Shown here in pieces: positions 1-6,579 of a DNA stretch of 7,018 nt (its first letter is position 1; each line of letters starts with the position of its first letter). Source of the DNA: SIG603 sp964369415. GTDB lineage: Bacteria > Bacillota > Clostridia > Oscillospirales > Acutalibacteraceae. Location of the stretch: positions 1 to 7,018 of the forward strand of contig CAYJFP010000045.1 of the NCBI GenBank assembly GCA_964369415.1, in the 5' to 3' direction. The position numbers were made by a program, and so were the translations under genes. The notes beneath the pieces were generated by a model, which made no database searches, was not told the origin of the DNA, and saw nothing but the letters and a program-made list of their open reading frames with translations.

Positions 1-61
1 TTACAAATGTTGCACTTCACTTTTCAAATGTGACTTTTCGTTTTACAATTCAGCTAATTGA
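1..61. repeat. Imperfect repeats, possible insertion-sequence edge
   Basis: Two imperfect direct copies of a motif resembling CAAATGT-GCACTT lie at about 3-24 and 24-44, and a third fragment (TTTTACAA) follows at 41-48. Repeated short motifs of this kind are typical of transposon termini; from memory they resemble the ends of IS21-family elements in clostridia. Reading from base 2 gives 19 open codons ending in TGA at 59-61, so this could instead be the 3' tail of an upstream gene. The stretch is too short to decide. Confidence 0.3.
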
Positions 62-92
62 GGTGTTGGCAGAAATGCTGACACCTCTTTTT
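60..92 (+). terminator. Rho-independent terminator upstream of the operon
   Basis: The 12-nt arms at 60-71 and 76-87 pair around a GAAA loop. The outer seven pairs (GAGGTGT with ACACCTC) are perfect, then two G-U wobbles and three Watson-Crick pairs close the loop. A run of five T follows at 88-92, and another T-rich stretch shortly after. There is no matching A-tract on the left, so it should act only on rightward transcription. It ends whatever lies upstream and separates that from the restriction-modification promoter. Confidence 0.88.
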
Positions 93-122
93 CATTTTTA
101 AGTGTAAATTTAACGCAATGTC

Positions 123-151
123 TTGAAATGTTTTGCAAATTAATGTATAAT
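123..151 (+). promoter_or_regulatory. Sigma-A-type promoter of the operon
   Basis: A -35 box TTGAAA (123-128) and a perfect -10 box TATAAT (146-151) are separated by the optimal 17 bp. Transcription should start near 158, giving a leader of about 30 nt before the HTH gene. It is the only clear promoter I see in the window. Since downstream genes are tightly spaced and I see no internal terminator, it probably drives everything to the right edge. Confidence 0.85.
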
Positions 152-166
152 AGTAATGTTGCAAAA
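131..166. promoter_or_regulatory. Inverted repeat centred on the -10 box, candidate operator
   Basis: TTTTGCAA (131-138) and TTGCAAAA (159-166) are perfect 8-bp inverted copies. Their midpoint, 148.5, is exactly the midpoint of the TATAAT box at 146-151. Each arm also contains the self-palindrome TTGCAA, and the two hexamers are 26 bp apart. A protein bound to both arms would sit across the promoter core. The likely binder is the small HTH protein encoded directly downstream, giving autorepression as in controller proteins of restriction-modification systems. Binding is inferred. Confidence 0.55.
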
Positions 167-186
167 ATACATAACGAGGTATAAAA

Positions 187-396
187 ATGGTAAGCGAAAA
201 AATAAGAATATTACTTATAAAAAGAAAAATGACAATGTCGGAATTAGCTGACAAAATTGAAACTACTCCACAGAATTTAAGCAATAAATTGAGTAGAGAT
301 AACTTTAATGAGAAAGAAATTATAGCGATTTCTTCTGCGTTAGGGTGTAAATTTGATATAACTTTTACAATGGAAGAATCAGGAGAGCAAATATGA
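187..396 (+). CDS. Small XRE/Cro-type HTH regulator (candidate controller protein)
   Basis: This 69-residue protein is little more than one DNA-binding domain. Residues 3-13 form a basic first helix, residues 17-24 (MSELADKI) and 28-36 (PQNLSNKLS) form the helix-turn-helix pair with the usual Cro/XRE spacing, and 41-52 form a fourth helix with a short acidic tail. The start is supported by GAGGT at 176-180, six bases before the ATG. Its stop overlaps the methyltransferase start by four bases (ATGA), so the two are probably translationally coupled. Small HTH genes in this position often control the timing of methylase and nuclease expression, and the inverted repeat over the promoter is the obvious candidate site. 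The fold is clear; the controller role is inferred. It could also act on other promoters. Confidence 0.85.
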   Translation: MVSEKIRILLIKRKMTMSELADKIETTPQNLSNKLSRDNFNEKEIIAISSALGCKFDITFTMEESGEQI

Positions 397-1277
397 AACC
401 TTTTATAAAATGGGCAGGTGGCAAAACACAATTATTGCCTGACATTAGAAAAAAATATCCAACTGAGCTTGGGCAAACTATCACAAAATATTGTGAGCCT
501 TTTATCGGAGGTGGAGCGGTTCTTTTTGATATTCTTTCAAATTATAACCTTGAAGAAATTCTCATAAATGACATAAATAAAGAGCTTACAAACACTTACT
601 CGCAAATTAAAAATAACCTTGTTCACTTAATGGACGAGCTTTCTAAAATGCAAGAATTGTTTTGGGAAATGGATACCGAAGAACGCAAAATTTATTATTA
701 TGAAAAGCGAGAACGATTTAATTACCTTAAAGTAAATGGTGATGAAGAAATAAATTTTGAAAAAGCAGCACTATTTATATTTTTAAATAAAACCTGTTTT
801 AATGGTCTGTTTAGAGTTAATAAAAAAGGTCTTTTTAATGTTCCTATAGGAGCATATAAAAAGCCTGTAATTTGTGATAAAGAAAATTTAACAGAGATAA
901 ATGCAGTGCTTCAAAACGTAAAAATCACTACTGGTGATTATAAAGCTACACTTGACTTTATAGATGAAAATACTTTTGTTTATATTGATCCCCCTTATCG
1001 TCCTATCAGCGAAACAGCAAGTTTCACTTCCTATGCTGAAACAAATTTTGATGACAATGAGCAAGTTGCTTTAGGCAAGTTTGTTGATATGGCACACGCT
1101 AAAGGTGCTAAAGTTGTAGTAAGTAATTCAGATCCAAAAAACAGCAATGAAAACGATCATTTCTTCGATGACTTATATTCAAATTACGAAATAGCAAGAG
1201 TTAGTGCAAAGCGTATGATTAATTGTAATGCGAATAGTCGTGGAGATGTAAAAGAGTTGCTAATTTCAAATTATTAA
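393..1277 (+). CDS. dpnM: DpnII-type DNA adenine N6-methyltransferase (GATC)
   Basis: The enzyme transfers a methyl group from S-adenosylmethionine to adenine N6 and protects GATC from the nuclease encoded downstream. At 294 residues it has the usual length for the Dam/DpnM (D12 class, alpha group) family. FIKWAGGKTQLL at 4-15 is the N-terminal SAM-binding motif X, CEPFIGGG at 34-41 is motif I, NDINKE at 59-64 supplies the acidic SAM contact, and the catalytic DPPY is at 199-202. The block TCFNGLFRVNKKGLFNVPIG at 134-153 is the GATC-enzyme signature. The start is set by AGGAGAG at 381-387 and the ATGA overlap with the HTH gene. The GATC specificity rests on family membership and on the DpnII-type nuclease in the same operon. 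The gene is intact. Confidence 0.95.
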   Translation: MKPFIKWAGGKTQLLPDIRKKYPTELGQTITKYCEPFIGGGAVLFDILSNYNLEEILINDINKELTNTYSQIKNNLVHLMDELSKMQELFWEMDTEERKIYYYEKRERFNYLKVNGDEEINFEKAALFIFLNKTCFNGLFRVNKKGLFNVPIGAYKKPVICDKENLTEINAVLQNVKITTGDYKATLDFIDENTFVYIDPPYRPISETASFTSYAETNFDDNEQVALGKFVDMAHAKGAKVVVSNSDPKNSNENDHFFDDLYSNYEIARVSAKRMINCNANSRGDVKELLISNY

Positions 1278-1287
1278 GGAGAGTATA

Positions 1288-1611
1288 ATGCTTGAGTTAT
1301 TAGAAAGTGATTTAGGAATTGCTATATTGACTATGGNNNNNNNNNNNNNNNNNNNNNNNNNNNNNNNNAAGCGTTCAATGGTAACAATTCAGCATAATAT
1401 TAAAGTAGATGAAAACGGTAACCCTGATATAGGAGACGAAACTAGAACTTATATTTTTGAGCTATTTAAAAAGAATGATGAAATGACATTAGAAACATTG
1501 CCGAAAGCAGTAATGTATGCTGATGACGATATTCGAGAAATGTTTTTTGAATTGTATCAACAAATACAAATCGATAATGAACTTATAACTGATCTACAAA
1601 AGAAGGTATAG
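1288..1611 (+). CDS. Unknown small protein, interrupted by assembly gap and possibly frameshifted
   Basis: I do not recognise this gene. AAGGAGAG at 1276-1283 gives a good ribosome binding site for the ATG at 1288, ten bases after the methylase stop. Only 16 residues precede a 32-base gap; the reading frame is kept across it only if the gap length is exact modulo three. After the gap an acidic, helix-rich stretch (from MVTIQHNIKV, first ATG at 1378) runs to TAG at 1609-1611. The other frame is open from 1593 to TAA at 1698-1700 and would add EKYVEAVPVGELEMK and a basic tail, which suggests one lost base in the A-run near 1598-1601. Read that way the gene would end four bases before the endonuclease ATG. 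It sits where DpnII operons of streptococci carry a second methylase, but no methylase motif is visible. Confidence 0.5.
   Translation: MLELLESDLGIAILTMXXXXXXXXXXXKRSMVTIQHNIKVDENGNPDIGDETRTYIFELFKKNDEMTLETLPKAVMYADDDIREMFFELYQQIQIDNELITDLQKKV
1337..1368. other. Assembly gap (32 N)
   Basis: Thirty-two undetermined bases fall inside the short gene between the methylase and endonuclease genes. The true length is unknown, so the join of the 16 upstream residues to the downstream reading frame is not established. The two sides could belong to different genes or to a longer one. Confidence 0.99.
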
Positions 1612-1703
1612 AAAAATATGTCGAAGCAGTTCCTGTTGGTGAGTTAGAGATGAAAATAAGAAGTAGAATTAAAATATTAAAGAGCGGTAAGAGGAGATAA
1701 AGA

Positions 1704-2612
1704 ATGAAATATATAGATAAATACAAATCAATGGGGATACTCTCAGAAAATGCAGCATTTGAACACTTAACTTCAACATTAAAAGATACAATTAGAACTT
1801 ATGATTTTTTTGTTGCGTGGGGCAAAGTTTTTGGAAATGTAGATGCAATAAAGATTTCACTAAACATTTTAAATTCACTTATAGGTGAAGAAGATATTGA
1901 AAATAAGTTCGCAAAGTTACTAAAAGACTACCCAGAGGTAGCATCTGTAATACCGATACTTATTGCTGAAAGAAGAAAAAATATAAAAATTGCTGACCTT
2001 AGTGGAGATGTAATGTATGATTTTTCTAAGAAAAAGAGCTATTCAGATGAAGAAATTAGCAAAGTAGTATATTTTGCTAAAGAATGTGGGTTGCTTAAAA
2101 TATTATCTGATAAGAGCATTAAAAACCTTGTCGATTATGTTATTGGTGTTGAAGTTGGACTTGATACTAATGCTCGTAAAAACCGTAGTGGCGATGCTAT
2201 GGAAAATCTTACAGAGGTGTACATCAAAGCTATATGTGATAAATATGGTTATACCTATATTTCACAAGCTACTGCAAGTAAAATTAAAGATACCTTCGGT
2301 AAAGATGTAGCAACCGATAAGGCTGACAGAAGGTTTGATTTTGCTATTGATACAGGCGATATGTTATACCTTACAGAAGTTAACTACTATGGTGGTGGAG
2401 GCTCAAAACTTAAATCTGTGGCAGGTGAATTTAGTAGCCTATATACCTTAGCTAAAAACGATACAACAGGTTTTATTTGGGTTACAGATGGCGAAGGTTG
2501 GCTGACAGCAAAACGCCCACTTAGAGAAACTTTTGACCATACAGATTATGTTATGAATATTGATATGATAAAACAAGGATTGCTTGAAGAAATATTGACG
2601 AAAGGGTTGTAG
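1704..2612 (+). CDS. dpnB: DpnII/MboI-family type II restriction endonuclease (GATC)
   Basis: This enzyme should cut double-stranded DNA at unmethylated GATC and is the partner of the adenine methylase upstream. At 302 residues it is slightly longer than DpnII. The match runs throughout: an N-terminal block NILNSLIG (54-61), the family signature NARKNRSGDAMENL (156-169), the catalytic region FDFAID (211-216) followed by YLTEVNYYGGGGSKL (222-236), and a C-terminal block WVTDGEGWLTAK (259-270) with LRETFD (273-278). The catalytic PD-(D/E)XK-like centre is likely D212 with E225-V-N227; asparagine in place of lysine is normal for DpnII. GAGGAG at 1691-1696 sets the start. Placement after the methylase allows host DNA to be protected before cutting starts. 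The gene appears intact. Confidence 0.95.
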   Translation: MKYIDKYKSMGILSENAAFEHLTSTLKDTIRTYDFFVAWGKVFGNVDAIKISLNILNSLIGEEDIENKFAKLLKDYPEVASVIPILIAERRKNIKIADLSGDVMYDFSKKKSYSDEEISKVVYFAKECGLLKILSDKSIKNLVDYVIGVEVGLDTNARKNRSGDAMENLTEVYIKAICDKYGYTYISQATASKIKDTFGKDVATDKADRRFDFAIDTGDMLYLTEVNYYGGGGSKLKSVAGEFSSLYTLAKNDTTGFIWVTDGEGWLTAKRPLRETFDHTDYVMNIDMIKQGLLEEILTKGL

Positions 2613-2627
2613 GGAAAGGAGTTAAGA

Positions 2628-5243
2628 ATGGGGAAATTTCGATTAAGAGGAAATTCAAGCTGGAGTTATAGTACGCCACAAGAAATGTATGATGATTATA
2701 AAAATAAAAAAATAACTAATATATATGATTATCAATCCCAAATGATAGATTTGTATTTAAGTGAAGAAAATGGTGCTAGCGATATAGCACTAGAACTACC
2801 AACTGGTACAGGGAAAACTCTTATCGGGTTGTTGATAGCAGAGTTCAGGAGACGTAAGTTCAATGAGAAAGTTTTGTATGTTTGTCCTAATAATCAACTA
2901 GTACACCAAACTGTTAATCATTCAAACGAAGATTATGGTATAAAAGCTACGGCTTTTACAGGTAAAGTAAGGGATTATGAGCCTTCAGATAAGTCGGATT
3001 ATATTTCTGCAAGTACAATAGCAGTAACCTCCTATAGTTCACTTTTTAACTCGAATCCTTTCTTCAAAGATGCAGATATTATAATTTTTGATGATGCACA
3101 CTCAGGTGAAAACTATGTTGCTTCAAACTGGACTGTAACTATTAATGCAGCAAAAGACACAGAACTATTTGAGGGACTAGTTGATGTTTTCAAAAACTTT
3201 GTAGAACCAGAAGTATATAATAAAATACTAAATAGTGAACTCAATGGTGATGTATATTGGGTTGACAAAATCCCTAATATTAAATTAGCAGATAATTATT
3301 TGATCATAAAAAATGTAATTGATAAATATTTAAGAGAACATGAAAATTCAGACATCAAATATGCATGGTCTATGATTAAAGAACACCTTAAAGCGTGTAA
3401 TATATTTATTGGCTACAGAGATATTGTTATACGACCTTTTATACCACCTACTAAAAGCTTTGAACCTTTTACAAGCGCAAAACAAAGAATATACATGTCA
3501 GCTACACTTGGTAAGAGTGGCGAATTAGAGCGTGCATTTGGTGTTCAAAATATAAAAAAATTACCTATGGTTAAAGACTGGGAAAACAAAACAATAGGAC
3601 GTAGGTTTTTTATGTTCCCTCTAGCTTCTTTTAAAGCAAAAGAACTTAAAGATATAATTATAAAATTAATTAATAAAACGGATAGGTCTCTTGTTATAGT
3701 AAACGATAATGAAACTCAAGAAGTTTTTTCAAACTTAATTAGCGAAAACACCACAAAAGAAGTTTTTACTGCAAAAGAAATAGAGCGAACAAAAAAGTCA
3801 TTTATTCAATCGGATAATGCAGTAGCAATAATTTCTAACAGATTTGATGGCATAGACTTTCCAGGAGATGAGTGTAGAGTTCAAATTCTGTTTGACCTTC
3901 AAATGGCGACGCATATTCAAGAAAGATTTCTTACAACAAGGATGGCATCACAAGTTTTATTTACAGAAAGAATTAATACAAGGCTAATACAAGCTCTGGG
4001 TAGATGCACAAGAAGTAATACAGACTATGCTGCAATATGTGTTGTTGGAGAGGATTTGATGAGCACACTTGTTTCTCCAAACAAGATAGTACATTTTAAT
4101 CCAGAGATGCAGGCGGAGCTTAATTTTGGATTTGACAATTCAAAAGAATTTGATGATATTGATGATTTTCTGGAGTTAGTTGATGTTTTTTTACATGAAC
4201 GAAATGAATGGAATGAGGCTGAAAAAAATATTATTTATGAACGTGATAAAATTATCTTGAATGCCAAGCCTGTTGATGAATCATCGTATGAGCAATTATT
4301 TGAGGTAGCAAAATATGAAATTGAGGTTCAGTACTTATTGTGGATAGAAGATTATGAAAATGCATATGCACTCTCTGAGAAAATAATTGACATTATTAAG
4401 CATGACTTGTTAAAAGGCTATTTGGGGTTTTGGTTATATGTATCTTCATATTGTGCTTATAACTTATTTATTGAAGGCGATGTTCGTTTTGAAGCTATTT
4501 CTAAAGAAAAATTGAAAGAAGCTTCCGAAACTACATCATCAATTAAATGGTTTAATAAGTTACTCACAACTAAAAATAATAATGGCGAAGATGATTTTGT
4601 AGAATATATCCTTGATAGATTAGAAAAAAATATTCAGATGAAAATAAATAAATTATCAACAAAGAAAATCATAGAGGAACTCGATGCAATTATTTGTTCT
4701 ATTAAAAAAGATAGTGGTGAAAAATTTGAATGGGCTCATCAAGAGTTAGGAAAGTGGATGGGGTATAAAACTTTAAATCCAAAAGGCGACTCTGAGCCAG
4801 ATCCAATATGGATATTGAATTCTCAACTATGTATAGTTTCTGAAGATAAGATTTACGAAAAAGATGATAAGGCGATTCCAACAAGGCATGTTAGAGAAGC
4901 TGCTGGACATGAAAATTGGATAAGAGCTAATGCCCATAAAGAAAATATACTTATGGCAGAAGAGTTTAAATCATACACAGTTTTTATTAGCAATTCTACA
5001 AAAACACAACTAAATACATCTATACATGGAGAATACATATATTATTTAAATCACAAAGATTTTATTAAATGGTCTGAAAAATGCATAGTAGTTTTACAAG
5101 AATTAGTTATAAAATTCACTTCGCCTAATGATATTGTTTGGAGAGAACTGGTGGTAGAAAAATTAGTAATAAATAATATCACACCTAAAGATTTTATAGA
5201 TTTAATTACAAAGAAGAAATTTAGCGAACTCAAAAGTGAATAA
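2628..5243 (+). CDS. SF2 DEAD/DEAH-like helicase with candidate C-terminal PD-(D/E)XK nuclease domain
   Basis: This 871-residue protein starts with a complete helicase motor: Walker A PTGTGKT (58-64), motif Ia VLYVCPNNQLVHQT (82-95), Walker B IIFDDAH (152-158, a DDAH variant of DEAH), motif III YMSATL (289-294), and motif VI RLIQALGRCTRS (452-463), which recalls Rad3/DinG-type helicases. I see no four-cysteine iron-sulphur cluster. Residues 510-700 are helical and unassigned. The C-terminal part has GYKTLNPKGDSEPDPIWIL (712-730) then CIVSEDK (735-741): PD at 724-725 and E739-D-K741 are spaced as in PD-(D/E)XK nucleases, and REAAGHENW (756-764) resembles the helix that follows in such folds. 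It probably translocates on and cleaves foreign DNA. AAAGGAG at 2615-2621 supports the start, 15 bases after the endonuclease gene. The helicase is certain; the nuclease is inferred from motif and spacing. Confidence 0.88.
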   Translation: MGKFRLRGNSSWSYSTPQEMYDDYKNKKITNIYDYQSQMIDLYLSEENGASDIALELPTGTGKTLIGLLIAEFRRRKFNEKVLYVCPNNQLVHQTVNHSNEDYGIKATAFTGKVRDYEPSDKSDYISASTIAVTSYSSLFNSNPFFKDADIIIFDDAHSGENYVASNWTVTINAAKDTELFEGLVDVFKNFVEPEVYNKILNSELNGDVYWVDKIPNIKLADNYLIIKNVIDKYLREHENSDIKYAWSMIKEHLKACNIFIGYRDIVIRPFIPPTKSFEPFTSAKQRIYMSATLGKSGELERAFGVQNIKKLPMVKDWENKTIGRRFFMFPLASFKAKELKDIIIKLINKTDRSLVIVNDNETQEVFSNLISENTTKEVFTAKEIERTKKSFIQSDNAVAIISNRFDGIDFPGDECRVQILFDLQMATHIQERFLTTRMASQVLFTERINTRLIQALGRCTRSNTDYAAICVVGEDLMSTLVSPNKIVHFNPEMQAELNFGFDNSKEFDDIDDFLELVDVFLHERNEWNEAEKNIIYERDKIILNAKPVDESSYEQLFEVAKYEIEVQYLLWIEDYENAYALSEKIIDIIKHDLLKGYLGFWLYVSSYCAYNLFIEGDVRFEAISKEKLKEASETTSSIKWFNKLLTTKNNNGEDDFVEYILDRLEKNIQMKINKLSTKKIIEELDAIICSIKKDSGEKFEWAHQELGKWMGYKTLNPKGDSEPDPIWILNSQLCIVSEDKIYEKDDKAIPTRHVREAAGHENWIRANAHKENILMAEEFKSYTVFISNSTKTQLNTSIHGEYIYYLNHKDFIKWSEKCIVVLQELVIKFTSPNDIVWRELVVEKLVINNITPKDFIDLITKKKFSELKSE

Positions 5244-5271
5244 AGTGATTTTAATGGAAAGGTATTCATAT

Positions 5272-6018
5272 ATGTCTAAAAAAATAAAAAAATGGGAGCC
5301 TGATGACTTTGAGCTTGAAATGACAACACATTGGACATTTCCTAAGCGTGGAGATTGGGCAACACACGATGCTAAGTGGCGTGGAAATTGGTCACCATAC
5401 ATTCCGAGAAATTTACTTCTTCGTTACTCGCAAGAAGGTGATTTAGTGCTTGACCAGTTCGCTGGTGGTGGCACTACTTTGGTCGAAGCAAAATTATTAA
5501 ATCGTAATATAATCGGTGTAGATGTAAATGATGTAGCACTTGATAGATGTAAAGAAAAGACCGATTTTGAGTGGGAAAATGCAAGCAAAGTTTATATACA
5601 TAAAGGCGATGCAAGGGATTTACACTTCATACCAAATGAAAGTATAGATTTGATAGCTACTCACCCACCCTATGCAAATATAATTCAGTATAGTGAAGAT
5701 ATAGCAGAAGATTTATCACACCTAAAAATCAAAGAATTTCTTTCAGAAATGAAAAAAGTAGCTTCCGAAAGCTACCGAGTGTTAAAAAATGATAAATTTT
5801 GTGCTATTTTAATGGGTGACACAAGAATTAAAGGTCATGTACAAACTATGAGTTTTGAAGTTATGAAAATCTTTGAAGCCGAAGGATTTAAGCTAAAAGA
5901 AATAATTATAAAAGAACAACACAACTGTCGAGCAACTGGGTACTGGAAAACAAATAGTGTGAAATATAACTTTTTGTTACTTGCTCATGAGTATTTGTTT
6001 ATATTTAGGAAGGGGTAA
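5272..6018 (+). CDS. HPPY-motif SAM-dependent DNA methyltransferase
   Basis: This is a 248-residue amino-methyltransferase, probably acting on adenine N6 or cytosine N4. SPYIPRNLLLRYS (41-53) leads into SAM motif I LDQFAGGGTT (60-69); GVD (82-84) supplies the acidic SAM contact; GDARDL (112-117) and the catalytic THPPYANIIQYS (130-141) follow. Thus motif I precedes motif IV, and there is little room for a separate target-recognition domain. I chose the ATG at 5272 because GGAAAGG (5256-5262) lies nine bases ahead of it; a GTG at 5236 and an ATG at 5254 are in frame but lack a good ribosome binding site. It follows the helicase gene closely and probably marks host DNA for that enzyme. Its target cannot be read from sequence. 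Distant relatives include tRNA-modifying TRM11-type enzymes, but the context favours DNA. Confidence 0.87.
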   Translation: MSKKIKKWEPDDFELEMTTHWTFPKRGDWATHDAKWRGNWSPYIPRNLLLRYSQEGDLVLDQFAGGGTTLVEAKLLNRNIIGVDVNDVALDRCKEKTDFEWENASKVYIHKGDARDLHFIPNESIDLIATHPPYANIIQYSEDIAEDLSHLKIKEFLSEMKKVASESYRVLKNDKFCAILMGDTRIKGHVQTMSFEVMKIFEAEGFKLKEIIIKEQHNCRATGYWKTNSVKYNFLLLAHEYLFIFRKG

Positions 6019-6024
6019 AACAAT

Positions 6025-6579
6025 ATGTTAAAAAAAGTTTTTATCCCTTTTAAAGTAATTGCCCTTGAAAAATCATATTGGCTATGGATAATTTTTGTGG
6101 TAATCTTTGGATTAGCAAATATATGGGGGGCAATATTAACTGGAAGTTCTTCTTTTGATGATGCGATGAATGGTGGTAGTGGATATACATTTTCTATTTC
6201 AATTTGTGCTCCTTTAATTGCAGAAATATTTATAAAACTAATTGTTAATAGAAGGTCAGATACTGAAAATCATTTTATTTCATATAAATTAGTATCAACT
6301 GCCTTTAATATTGTTTTGGTTTTTATTATGTCATTTTTATGGAGCGGAAGTTATAAAAATATTATACCCCTACAAGTGATTTTTTGTATTTTATCAGTTA
6401 TTGTTTCGTTTTATCTTTTTTGCATTAATCAAATGGATCAACATGAGGAATTTATTGAGAACTTTGATGATGAAAAGTATGAATATTTACAAAATGAAAA
6501 TAATAATATTAAGGAATTAGATGAAAAATCAAAAGCTATTGATAAGACATCAACAAGAAACGGAGATGTAAAATTATGA
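6025..6579 (+). CDS. Small membrane protein with four predicted transmembrane helices
   Basis: I do not recognise the family of this 184-residue protein. Hydrophobic stretches at about 17-38, 53-74, 86-106 and 113-134 predict four membrane helices. A short basic start (MLKKVF) and the loop NRRSDTENH (75-83) suggest both ends face the cytoplasm. Residues 135-184 form a charged, mainly acidic tail, rich in Asp, Glu and Asn, that could contact a partner protein. No enzyme motif is seen. AGGAAGGGG at 6007-6015 overlaps the end of the methyltransferase gene and supports the start; the stop overlaps the next gene by four bases (ATGA), so it is probably coupled to the DGQHR protein. Small multi-helix membrane proteins in defence loci are often effectors that disrupt the membrane, but nothing here proves that role. 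Confidence 0.8.
   Translation: MLKKVFIPFKVIALEKSYWLWIIFVVIFGLANIWGAILTGSSSFDDAMNGGSGYTFSISICAPLIAEIFIKLIVNRRSDTENHFISYKLVSTAFNIVLVFIMSFLWSGSYKNIIPLQVIFCILSVIVSFYLFCINQMDQHEEFIENFDDEKYEYLQNENNNIKELDEKSKAIDKTSTRNGDVKL

Noticed and set aside
54..431. Minus-strand reading frame of 125 codons across the terminator, promoter and HTH gene
   Set aside because: It overlaps a strong + strand promoter, terminator and a well-supported HTH gene, has no ribosome binding site I can see, and its hydrophobic composition is what AT-rich antisense gives.
1594..1611. Programmed -1 ribosomal frameshift in the small unknown gene
   Set aside because: The bases around the A-run (codons CTA CAA AAG) do not form a standard X XXY YYZ slippery heptamer, and I see no obvious downstream stem. 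A one-base sequence error or mutation is simpler.
2074..2310. Second + strand frame inside the endonuclease gene
   Set aside because: It lies wholly within the conserved DpnII coding region in another frame and shows no domain or start signal.
5236..5271. GTG at 5236 as the methylase start
   Set aside because: It overlaps the helicase end and has no ribosome binding site at a suitable distance. The ATG at 5272 has GGAAAGG nine bases upstream, and conserved sequence begins only after it.
4702..5402. Several short minus-strand frames under the end of the helicase gene and start of the methylase gene
   Set aside because: They are antisense to conserved coding sequence and mutually overlapping, with no start signals or recognisable content.
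2628..6018. Classical type III restriction-modification (Res and Mod)
   Set aside because: The methylase is far shorter than Mod, has motif I before motif IV and no large recognition domain. The helicase motif VI is of a Rad3/DinG style.
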